Position numbers and translations under genes: made by a program. The notes beneath the pieces were generated by a model. That model was not told the origin of the DNA. It made no database searches and worked only from the letters and a program-made list of their open reading frames with translations. This document shows positions 13,920 through 21,065 of a DNA stretch of 21,065 nt, piece by piece. Each line of letters begins with the position of its first letter. Positions within the stretch are counted from its first letter, which is position 1. The stretch is from an uncultured Collinsella sp. Its GTDB lineage: Bacteria; Actinomycetota; Coriobacteriia; Coriobacteriales; Coriobacteriaceae. Location of the stretch: positions 1 through 21,065 of the forward strand of contig CABQWP010000038.1 of NCBI GenBank assembly GCA_902467875.1, in the 5' to 3' direction.

Positions 13920-15047
13920 TTGTCAAACGTTGGCACTAGGACGGTATGCAAGAAGGATATGTGCGCTGGCTGTATGGCCTGCGTCGATTCATGCCGACAT
14001 GGAGCGATTGCCATTGAGGATACGATTGAGGCGTATAACGCCCGTATTGATCCTACAAGGTGCGTGGGATGTGGACTGTGCGAGAAAACGTGTCCCCAGA
14101 TGGTATCCCCATCTTCGTTGCGTCCTCTCGAGTGGCTACAGGGGTGGGCGAAAGATACATCGCTCAGAATGTCATCTTCGTCCGGGGGTCTGGCTACGGC
14201 CATCTCGGAGGCGTTTGTGGCGTCAAATGGATTAGTGTGTTCATGTGCACAGGAGGGCGGTGAGTTCCGGTTCCACCTCACTTCTGATGCGGATTACTTG
14301 AGGAGGGCCCAAGGCTCCAAATACGTCAAAAGCAATCCGCTTGGTGCGTACCGCGAGGTTAGAGAGGCCCTGCAAGGTGGTCAAAGGGTTCTCTTTATCG
14401 GTCTTCCTTGTCAGGTTGCTGCGATGCGTAACTTCGTTGGAAGCCGTTTAGCCGATTCCCTTTACACCATCGACCTTATCTGTCATGGTTCACCGTCCCC
14501 CAAGGTCCTGAGCCGATTCTTGGAAGAGACAGGTAACAACCTGTCTAATGAGCTGATACTGGACTTTCGAAAGAAAGTCCAGTTTCAGCTCCGCTATCGC
14601 GGAGCTGAAACTGTGGGTAGGACGGGTGTCCGCGATCGCTACTCGATTGCTTTCCTCTCGGGTTTACCGTATACGGAAGGCTGCTACTCCTGCCGCTACG
14701 CCAAGGGTGATCGTGTCTCCGATATTACGCTTGGCGATTCATGGGGTAGCGAGCTTTCTGATGAGGTCGCGAACGGGATATCCCTCGCACTTGTGCAGAC
14801 AGACAAGGGTCGAGAACTGTTAGAAATGACGGACCTTGAGCTTTTGCCGGTTGATCCTGGTCTAGCTGTGGCCAACAATGAACAGCTTCAACGTCCTTCG
14901 ACGAAGCCTATAGAAAGAAATACCTTTATGGACGGCTTTCGTAACGGGGTACGGGTTAACCGACTCGTTCTCAGGGCGAGGCCAAAAGACTGCGCCAAGT
15001 ACTTGGTCAAGGATATACTGCTTGCACTGGGTTTGCTCAGGGGTTAA
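13920..15047 (+). CDS. FrhB-like ferredoxin/F420-hydrogenase beta-subunit family protein
   Basis: A 375-residue protein with two N-terminal [4Fe-4S] motifs, CAGCMACVDSC (Cys15, 18, 21, 25) and CVGCGLCEKTC (Cys48, 51, 54, 58). These are followed by the coenzyme F420 hydrogenase/dehydrogenase beta-subunit domain: SSSSGGLATAISEAF, FIGLPCQVAAMRNF, TIDLICHGSPSP, CYSCRYAKGDRVSDITLGDS. Such proteins are frequent next to polysaccharide pyruvyl transferases, but their reaction there is not established. Electron transfer through a flavin is likely. The TTG start at 13920 has GGAG about 8 nt upstream and avoids overlap with the preceding stop. Codons 203-232 lie in a train of perfect hairpins, and the residues there (KKVQFQLRYRGAET) are where the family is usually RDKxxGW-like. 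Confidence 0.88.
   Translation: MSNVGTRTVCKKDMCAGCMACVDSCRHGAIAIEDTIEAYNARIDPTRCVGCGLCEKTCPQMVSPSSLRPLEWLQGWAKDTSLRMSSSSGGLATAISEAFVASNGLVCSCAQEGGEFRFHLTSDADYLRRAQGSKYVKSNPLGAYREVREALQGGQRVLFIGLPCQVAAMRNFVGSRLADSLYTIDLICHGSPSPKVLSRFLEETGNNLSNELILDFRKKVQFQLRYRGAETVGRTGVRDRYSIAFLSGLPYTEGCYSCRYAKGDRVSDITLGDSWGSELSDEVANGISLALVQTDKGRELLEMTDLELLPVDPGLAVANNEQLQRPSTKPIERNTFMDGFRNGVRVNRLVLRARPKDCAKYLVKDILLALGLLRG
14527..14613 (+). repeat. Train of three tetraloop hairpins inside the FrhB-like gene
   Basis: Three perfect hairpins, each with a 4-nt loop, follow one another. AGACAGGT/ACCTGTCT has loop AACA (8 bp, 14527-14546). ACTGGACTTTC/GAAAGTCCAGT has loop GAAA (11 bp, 14558-14583). CAGTTTCAGCTCCGC pairs with GCGGAGCTGAAACTG, loop TATC (15 bp, 14580-14613). 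The last two overlap by 4 nt. The reading frame stays open throughout. Confidence 0.9.
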
Positions 15048-15093
15048 CACATCGAGAGCGTTTGCTTTAGGCATTAATGATAAGGTAATCCAT

Positions 15094-16032
15094 ATGTTGA
15101 GTAATTCCAAGGTGCCAAAGTGCGTCGTATTAATGGCGTCATACAACGGCATCCCATTTATTTCAGAACAAATTGACAGCATTCTCTCGCAGGCTGAAGT
15201 TGACGTACGTCTTTTTGTCCGTGATGACGGGTCATCTGATGGTACTCGTGATCTTCTGCAGCGCTATGCAGATGAGGGCAGTCTGACTTTGTTAACAGGA
15301 GAAAACCTAGGACCTGCTTTAGGGTTTTTGACGTTGTTGCGGAATGCTCCCGAAGCTGATTACTATGCGTTTTCCGACCAAGATGATATTTGGGATAGCG
15401 ATAAACTGATAACTGCGATTAAACAGCTTAAGAAGCAGGAGAATTTGGCTCTTTATCATTGCAATTCAAGACTTGTAGATTCAGCTGGTAATGAGATGGG
15501 CCGGTTAACCTATGGGCAACAAAGGTGCATATCTTATCGAGATAACGACCCTCTCAACCAGCTTTGCATTGGGTCACCTATGGGATGTACGCAAGTATTT
15601 GATAGGCGTATTTGGGAAGTTGTTTGCTTGCATGAGCTGCCCCATCCCGTCATCATGCATGATAAGCTGATAGCTAATCTATGCGTGCTGCTGGGTTATC
15701 AGATTGTTTTCGATGCTTCTCCTCATATGGGATATCGCCAGCATGGTCGTAATGTGGTCGGTGTGAGTACTGATTTACCATCTAAAGTGATTGAGAAAAT
15801 CAATAGTTTTTGTCATCCGCGAGAGATTACTCTTGCAAAGCAAGTTACTGGACTTCTTTCAACTTATTCCGACTGCATTCTTCCTCCAGAGCGTGCTCTT
15901 GGAGAGTTGGTATCGAAAATGGACGCTTCTTTCATGGCTAGGTGCAGGGTTTCTTTCTCTTCGAGGCTGAATTTCGGCAGTCTACAAGAGGGCCTTTTCA
16001 ATAGATCTCTCCTCTTGTTTGGGAAGCGATGA
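15094..16032 (+). CDS. Glycosyltransferase family 2
   Basis: A 312-residue GT-A inverting transferase of the RfbF/rhamnosyltransferase-like group. The N-terminal domain has VVLMASYNG (11-19), the nucleotide-sugar motif DDGSSDGT (44-51) and the SDQDDIW signature (94-100), which carries the metal-binding DxD. The cytoplasmic role would be adding a sugar to the growing lipid-linked repeat. ATG 15094 is chosen because AAGG lies about 9 nt upstream. A frame opening at 15022 would overlap the previous gene. Its base composition is visibly lower in G+C (about 43 percent in a sampled 60-nt line) than that of its neighbours, a sign of separate acquisition. Sugar specificity is unknown. Confidence 0.9.
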   Translation: MLSNSKVPKCVVLMASYNGIPFISEQIDSILSQAEVDVRLFVRDDGSSDGTRDLLQRYADEGSLTLLTGENLGPALGFLTLLRNAPEADYYAFSDQDDIWDSDKLITAIKQLKKQENLALYHCNSRLVDSAGNEMGRLTYGQQRCISYRDNDPLNQLCIGSPMGCTQVFDRRIWEVVCLHELPHPVIMHDKLIANLCVLLGYQIVFDASPHMGYRQHGRNVVGVSTDLPSKVIEKINSFCHPREITLAKQVTGLLSTYSDCILPPERALGELVSKMDASFMARCRVSFSSRLNFGSLQEGLFNRSLLLFGKR

Positions 16033-16033
16033 T

Positions 16034-17311
16034 ATGAGTAAAAGCATCCCCAAACCGCACAATAGTGGGTACGTCCTAGCGCTTGCCTTTTGCGACTATC
16101 TCAAGGACAAGACCGGCACCCCAAAGGCTATTATGGCGAGTCAGCAGGCCATGGCGTCGCACGGCATAAGTTACGTCTATCTCCACTCGGTTAAGAAGAC
16201 CCTGTTCAGGGACGACCAGATGCTATTTTGCGAATTCGGGGTTACGGTCGACGGGGTGGAGGCTGGTGTTTTCAGTATTGCCCAGGTGTGCGAGGCCCTT
16301 TGCAGCTGGCAAAAAAGCGGCTTCAGCCTTCTTGAGCTTCATATCCACCACCTTCTGTACGTGAGCCTTGAGAAAGTCTCCGAACTGCTAAAAGTTACAG
16401 GCAAAACACCGGTCAGGGCCTTTCTCCACGACTATTACCTGTGTTGTACAAGCTATAACCTCCAAAATAGGAGCGGCTTTTGTGACAGCTCAAGGCTCGG
16501 CGACGCTCCCTGCGAGAAATGCCCCCACTTCAGTAACAGCCTTCGTGTGGAGTCGAAGATCCAAGGGCTGTTTGACTCCATCAAAAATCTCCGTTTTGTT
16601 GCACCTTCGACCTATACGAAGAATCGGTTTCTCTCATTCAGGCCCCAATACGAGGGCCTTGTTGATGTAATACCGCACCAAAAGCTGCTTGGAGAGTATC
16701 TGGGCAACAGACGTCCTCTGAACGCAGGGGAGCGCATCAGGGTTGCCTTTCTGGGGATGCCGAGGAAGACAAAGGGCTGGGAGACCTGGCTTCGCCTCGT
16801 ATCTGCGGTCGATGAACAAGAGTACGAGTTCTTCGTCTTCAACAGCTCGAACGATATGTATCCAGGGATGAACAAGCGGTTTGTCGAATTTGATGAGAAG
16901 CACCCAAATGCCATGACCGACTCTCTCAGGGAGTGCGAGATTGCCATCGTTGTCATGTGGCCATCTTGTCCAGAGACCTATAGCTACACCTGTATGGAAT
17001 CTTACTCCGCAAACGCTTATACGATTTCGAGTGCATGTGCAGGCAATGTCGCCGACTTTGTCGTTGAGCATGGGTCCGGTTTGGTGCTGAATAACGAGGA
17101 GGAGCTAATCGGGCTGTTTAGGGATAAGAGCCGGCTTATCAGGGAGGTCAATCGTTTCAGGAGCGGAAAGCCTGGTCCGCTCGATCTTGTCGATTCAGAT
17201 GAGATCGTAGACCTGCTTCCATGCTCCTCGGTAGGTCTCAACACGGGAGTTCACATGCACACGAGGCTGATTGAACGTGTGCTGCTGGAGGTACTCAATG
17301 CAAGATCATAG
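16034..17311 (+). CDS. Glycosyltransferase, GT-B fold (GT4-like)
   Basis: A 425-residue protein with a probable GT-B architecture. The N-terminal half has HIHHLLY and AFLHDYYLCC followed by a cysteine group (C, CEKCPHF). The C-terminal half has RVAFLGMPRKTKGWETWLRL, typical of the start of the donor domain, and SCPETYSYTCMESYSANAY, which takes the place of the E-x7-E motif. The ATG at 16034 lies 1 nt after the GT2 stop, with GGGAAG upstream, so translation is coupled. Its last 14 nt overlap the polymerase gene. The HD-plus-cysteine arrangement resembles that in the broken GT4 upstream. The acceptor and sugar are unknown. Family assignment is moderate because identity to classic GT4 motifs is limited. 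Confidence 0.78.
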   Translation: MSKSIPKPHNSGYVLALAFCDYLKDKTGTPKAIMASQQAMASHGISYVYLHSVKKTLFRDDQMLFCEFGVTVDGVEAGVFSIAQVCEALCSWQKSGFSLLELHIHHLLYVSLEKVSELLKVTGKTPVRAFLHDYYLCCTSYNLQNRSGFCDSSRLGDAPCEKCPHFSNSLRVESKIQGLFDSIKNLRFVAPSTYTKNRFLSFRPQYEGLVDVIPHQKLLGEYLGNRRPLNAGERIRVAFLGMPRKTKGWETWLRLVSAVDEQEYEFFVFNSSNDMYPGMNKRFVEFDEKHPNAMTDSLRECEIAIVVMWPSCPETYSYTCMESYSANAYTISSACAGNVADFVVEHGSGLVLNNEEELIGLFRDKSRLIREVNRFRSGKPGPLDLVDSDEIVDLLPCSSVGLNTGVHMHTRLIERVLLEVLNARS

Positions 17312-18680
17312 GCATGCGAGGCTCGTTATAAATAAAGCGGAGGAGCGGGCTGGTCGAAGAGGTCGTTGGTATCTCCCTAATAAGCAAGGCGTTCTAACCG
17401 TTTGCATGGGTGACCTGGCGGATGCGACGATCGTTATAGGTATCTTGGCGCAGGTTTTCTTCCTTGAGTACTATGGTCTGGGGCGATACCTCAACTGGGT
17501 AATTACCGGCATGATTTGCGTGAGGGCGCTCTTCTCCGGATGGAAATATAGCGGTAGAGCGCTACTACTTGGGCTGATTACCGTTGCAGGGTGGCTGTCT
17601 GGTGCCCTCTTGGGTGGCAATATGGAAACGTTTAGGGCGAATATTTTGCTGCTCCTCTACCCGTTTGTCTATACGCTTTACTTCTTTCTTTTGATCACTA
17701 ACAAGAGGGATTTTCTTCTTGGACTCTTTGATGCAGGTTTTCCGGTCTTCAACGCCATATTGCTTCTCAATATGGCGATCATGTTTATCCAGTACTCTAC
17801 CCATGGGATGATCGCTGCGACAACGAACGACATCAGTTACTTCGAGGACAATATCTCCGGCCTGTTCTCTTATGCGTCCGTCCATGCGGTGGCCCTTTAC
17901 ACTTCATTCGTCGTGCTCTACAACTTCGTCTGGATTAGGAGGCTTCGGGGTCCTCTCTGGCCATCCCTTGCCATCGCTTACAACGTCTGCCTTATCGTCC
18001 TGTCCTTCTATCTTGCGACACTCAACGATAATAAGGCGCTCTTCATAATCCTTCCTCTCGTTTTAGTGATGTTCTGGCTTATTTCAGTCATGAGAGGAGA
18101 AGCGGATGTTTCGGGTCCCTTCTTTTGGCTTGTCGCCTTGTATTTTATCCTGACAATTGCATACGCCTTGGTGCCTGCGTTCCAGATCCTCGTGGATACG
18201 CAAGTGTTTGGTCTGTTCGATATGGTTGGCAGTTCAGCTTCCGTCGGTACTGCTGCCGACGGCAGTAACGAGAGGATTGCTATCATCGGCTTCGCTCTCT
18301 TGAGACCGGCTACATGGAGTCTCGGAGAGGGTCTTGGAGCCTCAAGCTTCTACGCGTCCGGGTTCATGTCGTTTAACCACTTTGGTCAAGCGGATATGGG
18401 GTCTTTCTTGATTCTCATGGGGGTTTGGGAGACGGCAGCGTATGTAGCGTTTTTCCACTCCGTGGTTAGTGAGTTTATGGAGCAGGAAAAAGGATCTAAT
18501 GGCCGGATTGTTCGTTTGCTCCTTTTGCTAACAATTCTTATTACCTTTCTGTATACGCAGTGCTTTACAAGGGTGAACTGCTGCTTGTGCCTACTGCTGC
18601 TCTGTGGAGCGCTGGCTTGGTCGTGGAATTCCTCGGCTGCAGACTATTTGATTATTGATAGAGACGAAGAACAGGTTTGA
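17298..18680 (+). CDS. Wzy-like polysaccharide polymerase (multi-pass membrane protein)
   Basis: A 460-residue integral membrane protein with about ten or more hydrophobic segments (for example around LITVAGWLSGALLG, NILLLLYPFVYTLYFFLLI, ALFIILPLVLVMFWLISVM, LLLLLTILITFLYTQCF). A long extracytoplasmic-like loop holds FGLFDMVGSSASVGTAADGS and ERIAIIGFALLRPATWSLGE, a pattern found in O-antigen/capsule polymerases and ligases (Wzy/WaaL type). It would join repeat units on the outer face of the membrane. Sequence identity within this family is low, so topology and position carry the call. The ATG at 17298 has GGAGG 6 nt upstream and overlaps the preceding gene. The next gene follows after 2 nt. 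Confidence 0.8.
   Translation: MQDHRHARLVINKAEERAGRRGRWYLPNKQGVLTVCMGDLADATIVIGILAQVFFLEYYGLGRYLNWVITGMICVRALFSGWKYSGRALLLGLITVAGWLSGALLGGNMETFRANILLLLYPFVYTLYFFLLITNKRDFLLGLFDAGFPVFNAILLLNMAIMFIQYSTHGMIAATTNDISYFEDNISGLFSYASVHAVALYTSFVVLYNFVWIRRLRGPLWPSLAIAYNVCLIVLSFYLATLNDNKALFIILPLVLVMFWLISVMRGEADVSGPFFWLVALYFILTIAYALVPAFQILVDTQVFGLFDMVGSSASVGTAADGSNERIAIIGFALLRPATWSLGEGLGASSFYASGFMSFNHFGQADMGSFLILMGVWETAAYVAFFHSVVSEFMEQEKGSNGRIVRLLLLLTILITFLYTQCFTRVNCCLCLLLLCGALAWSWNSSAADYLIIDRDEEQV
17753..17777 (+). repeat. Intragenic hairpin in the polymerase gene
   Basis: CGCCATATTG and CAATATGGCG form a perfect 10-bp stem with a CTTCT loop, inside the codons for a hydrophobic segment (NAILLLNMAIMF). 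A second compact pair, CCGTCGG (18241-18247) with CCGACGG (18256-18262), lies further on and competes with a CTGCCGACGGCAG palindrome. Confidence 0.7.
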
Positions 18681-18682
18681 AC

Positions 18683-19756
18683 ATGAAAATAGGCATTTCC
18701 ACATTTACGCATGGGGACAACTATGGGCAGAGGCTCCAGAACCTTGCTGTCCAAGAAACTCTCAAACTCTCGGGTGCAGATGTCCTTACGTTCAGACAGA
18801 AGGACTCGAGATCTGCCAAATACAAGCTCAAGTCTTTGGCTTCGCTCATTCCAAAGGGGCTTGCCGTTGCCCACATCCAGAGGCATCGTTCGTTTGAGGA
18901 TTTCAATTCCCGTAACATTTCCTTTAGCCGGGAGGTTATATCTGATTCCAACCCTCCACGTGACATTAAATCCTATGACTTTTTCGTTGCTGGGAGCGAC
19001 CAAGTTTGGTCTCCGTATTCCCCTGACGCTAACTCCACTATGTTTCTCACGTTTTCGCCAAGAGAAAAGCGCATTGCTTTTTCGCCAAGCTTGGCAGCTC
19101 CGACGATTCCCGAGGAGAAGCGTGAGCTGTTCCACGGCTATTTCGACGGGTTTGATAGGCTGTCCGTTCGTGAGCAGAAGAGCGCCGAGCTTATAAACAG
19201 TCTGTACGGCTTAAAGGCCGAGGTGTTGATTGACCCAACACTGATGTTTGACGGCTCCTGGTGGGAAAGGTATGAAAAAGAGCCGCACTGCGGGCTTCCA
19301 AATGATTATGTATTGACGTACTTCCTCGGGAGTGCAGCTTACGAAGAGAGGGTTGCCGAAATCTGTGATTCACTTAGCTGCAAGAGGGTCGATTTACTAG
19401 GGGATGCGCGCTACTACGCCCTCGGGCCTTCAGAGTTCCTCTATGCCGTCCGTCACGCAAAGCTTGTAGCGACAGATTCATATCACGGATCAATTTTCTC
19501 GATCTTGTTCGGGAAGCCGCTGATTTATTGCCCTCGTGAGTCCACTGGTCCAGACATGAGCAGCCGATTCGACACGCTAGCCAGCGAGCTGGGTGTTTCT
19601 TTCGTTGAGCGGTCAATTCTTTCCGTATGTAATTCGGAACTGCTCGAGAGTGACTATTCAAAGGCGTATGACAGGTTGGCAGCTCAGAGGAAGATCGTTG
19701 TTGAATTCCTCGATAGATGTGGATTGAGCATTCCCTCGGAGGCCGCCCGTGGCTAG
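18683..19756 (+). CDS. Polysaccharide pyruvyl transferase family protein (second copy)
   Basis: A 357-residue second member of the same family as the gene at 12812. Motifs are MKIGISTFTHGDNYGQRLQN at the N-terminus, VAGSDQVWSP, SVREQKSAELI, EVLIDPTLMFD and VATDSYHGSIFSILFGKP. The conserved DSxHG is intact. The two copies are clearly diverged, so they probably act on different sugars or positions rather than being a recent duplication. ATG 18683 is preferred over TTG 18677, although the ribosome binding site is weak. The gene follows the polymerase after 2 nt, so coupling is likely. Its end overlaps the flippase start by 8 nt. Donor (phosphoenolpyruvate) and activity are inferred from family. 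Confidence 0.88.
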   Translation: MKIGISTFTHGDNYGQRLQNLAVQETLKLSGADVLTFRQKDSRSAKYKLKSLASLIPKGLAVAHIQRHRSFEDFNSRNISFSREVISDSNPPRDIKSYDFFVAGSDQVWSPYSPDANSTMFLTFSPREKRIAFSPSLAAPTIPEEKRELFHGYFDGFDRLSVREQKSAELINSLYGLKAEVLIDPTLMFDGSWWERYEKEPHCGLPNDYVLTYFLGSAAYEERVAEICDSLSCKRVDLLGDARYYALGPSEFLYAVRHAKLVATDSYHGSIFSILFGKPLIYCPRESTGPDMSSRFDTLASELGVSFVERSILSVCNSELLESDYSKAYDRLAAQRKIVVEFLDRCGLSIPSEAARG

Positions 19757-21065
19757 CCAGCGTAAGGCGGGCGCCCTCCTCGGCTACGCCAACATCCTCG
19801 CAAAGAACCTCGTCAACCTCGTCTACACGCCGATGCTACTGTCCTACGTGGGGCAGGCGGACTACGGCGTCTTCCAGAGCTCGAACTCCTTTGTCTTCTC
19901 GCTGACGCTCCTGTCCTTCGGCTTCTCCGAGGCCTACGTGCGCTTCTACACGCAGACGGTGGCGCACGGCGGCGAGCGCGACATCCGGCACCTGAACGGC
20001 ATGTACCTCACGCTTTACGTCGCCGTCACAGCCGCGGCGGTCGCCCTCGGCATGGGCTTCTCCGCAAACGCCGGCGCGGTGTTCTCGGCCGGGTTCACCG
20101 AGGCGCAGGTCTCGCTCGCCCGGGAGCTGCTCGCCATCATGACGCTCAACGTCGCCTCGACGTTGTTCACCGTCGTGTTCAATTCCTACATCACGGCGCA
20201 CGAGCGCTTCGTCTACCAGCAGACCAGGCAGCTCGTCACCACGCTTGCGACGCCGCTGTGCGCCTGGGCCCTGCTGGCCGCCGGTATGGGGCCCGTGGGC
20301 GTTGCCCTAGCACAGCTCGCGGTGAACCTCGTCCTGCTCGCCCTCAACGCGCGCTACGCCATCGTCGTGCTGGGCATGCGCTTCGAGCTCAGGGGTGCCG
20401 ACTGGGGCGTCATGCGCGGCATCGCCGCCTTCAGTGCCTGGATCTTCGGTAACCAGGTCTGCGAGATGGTCAATCAGAGCGTGCCCAACATCATGCTGGG
20501 GGCCATCTCGGGCGCGACTGCGGTATCTCTGTTCGCGGTGGCCGTGAACATCCGCCAGGTCTTCTACTCGCTCTCCACCACGATGTCGAACGTCTTCATT
20601 CCGAAGGTCAACCGCATCGTCGCCACCTCGGACGACAACGCCGAGCTCACTCGCCTTATGACGCGCGTGGGCCGCTACCAGATGGTACTGTTTTGCTGGG
20701 TGTACGGAGGTTTCGCTATTCTCGGGAAGTTTTTCGTGACGAGGTGGGCGGGCCCGGGCTTCGCCGAGGCCTACTGGCTCGTGCTCGCCATGACGCTACC
20801 CGTCATGGTGCCCCTCTGTCAGAACGTCGGCATCGAGATCCAGAGGGCCAAGAACATGCACCACGCCAGGAGTCTCGTCTACCTTGCGATGGCGGTCGGG
20901 AACGTTGCCTTCACCGCCGCGGCCGCCCCGGCGCTGGGGCCGTGGGCCCCCGCGATCGCCTATGTCGTCAGCATCGTGCTCGGCAACGGACTGTGGATGA
21001 ACTGGTACTACCAGAAGCGGGTCGGTCTCGACATGCTCTTTTTCTGGAAGCGGAACCTGCCGGTG
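19749..21065 (+). CDS. Wzx-like lipid-linked oligosaccharide flippase (runs off the window)
   Basis: At least 439 codons with no stop before the window edge. This is a multi-pass membrane protein of the MATE/MOP (polysaccharide biosynthesis protein) superfamily. The start GALLGYANILAKNLVNLVYT, then LLSYVGQADYGVFQSSNSFV, is the typical Wzx opening, and FNSYITAHERFVYQQTRQL is a family-like cytoplasmic loop. It would move the undecaprenyl-linked repeat unit across the membrane to Wzy. The GTG start at 19749 overlaps the previous stop by 8 nt. The gene is much richer in G+C and uses C/G-ending codons far more than the genes just before it, which suggests a different origin. The C-terminal end lies outside the window. 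Confidence 0.9.
   Translation, partial: MASQRKAGALLGYANILAKNLVNLVYTPMLLSYVGQADYGVFQSSNSFVFSLTLLSFGFSEAYVRFYTQTVAHGGERDIRHLNGMYLTLYVAVTAAAVALGMGFSANAGAVFSAGFTEAQVSLARELLAIMTLNVASTLFTVVFNSYITAHERFVYQQTRQLVTTLATPLCAWALLAAGMGPVGVALAQLAVNLVLLALNARYAIVVLGMRFELRGADWGVMRGIAAFSAWIFGNQVCEMVNQSVPNIMLGAISGATAVSLFAVAVNIRQVFYSLSTTMSNVFIPKVNRIVATSDDNAELTRLMTRVGRYQMVLFCWVYGGFAILGKFFVTRWAGPGFAEAYWLVLAMTLPVMVPLCQNVGIEIQRAKNMHHARSLVYLAMAVGNVAFTAAAAPALGPWAPAIAYVVSIVLGNGLWMNWYYQKRVGLDMLFFWKRNLPV

Noticed and set aside
1..21065. CRISPR array, transposase, rRNA or phage genes
   Set aside because: No regularly spaced direct repeats and no such gene products are visible in any frame.

Overview
The window looks like a chromosomal segment of an Actinomycetota gut bacterium, most likely a Coriobacteriia member such as Collinsella. 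This is inferred from the moderately high G+C genes, the glycogen gene arrangement, the Lys/Ala-rich tail on the branching enzyme and a NusG paralogue heading a polysaccharide locus. The sequence alone cannot fix the genus.

Region 1 (1-5180, minus strand) is a glycogen operon read right to left: glgB (branching enzyme), glgP (phosphorylase) and the start of glgC (ADP-glucose pyrophosphorylase, cut by the window edge). No glycogen synthase gene is visible. Region 2 (5181-5511) is a divergent promoter region with repeated GGTAAAAC-type half sites and an AAAACGTTTT palindrome. Region 3 (5512-7038, plus strand) holds a HAD-family phosphatase, a thiamine pyrophosphokinase-like gene, and a complete tRNA-Ala(GGC) with its own promoter and terminator.

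Region 4 (7039-7781) has no convincing gene. It carries an extended -10 promoter with an overlapping dyad, then a structured leader of about 460 nt with two large hairpins, the second ending 29 nt before the next gene. Region 5 (7782-21065, plus strand, open at the right edge) is a Wzx/Wzy-type exopolysaccharide or capsule locus. It starts with a LoaP-like NusG paralogue, followed by an initiating phosphoglycosyl transferase, a GT4 glycosyltransferase, a broken second GT4, a radical SAM/SPASM protein, a polysaccharide pyruvyl transferase, a two-[4Fe-4S] FrhB-like protein, a GT2, a further GT-B-type glycosyltransferase, a Wzy-like polymerase, a second pyruvyl transferase and a Wzx-like flippase.

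The likely working model is that the PGT loads the first sugar onto undecaprenyl phosphate, the GTs extend the repeat unit, the pyruvyl transferases add ketal pyruvate, the flippase exports the unit and Wzy polymerises it. LoaP would let RNA polymerase read through the long operon. The radical SAM and ferredoxin-like proteins are the least understood members. The locus also contains very regular inverted repeats inside coding sequence (a train of three tetraloop hairpins in the FrhB-like gene, a double hairpin in the broken GT4, and single hairpins in the pyruvyl transferase and polymerase genes) and a 35-nt G/C-tract insertion that breaks one glycosyltransferase. These are the most unusual signals in the window.
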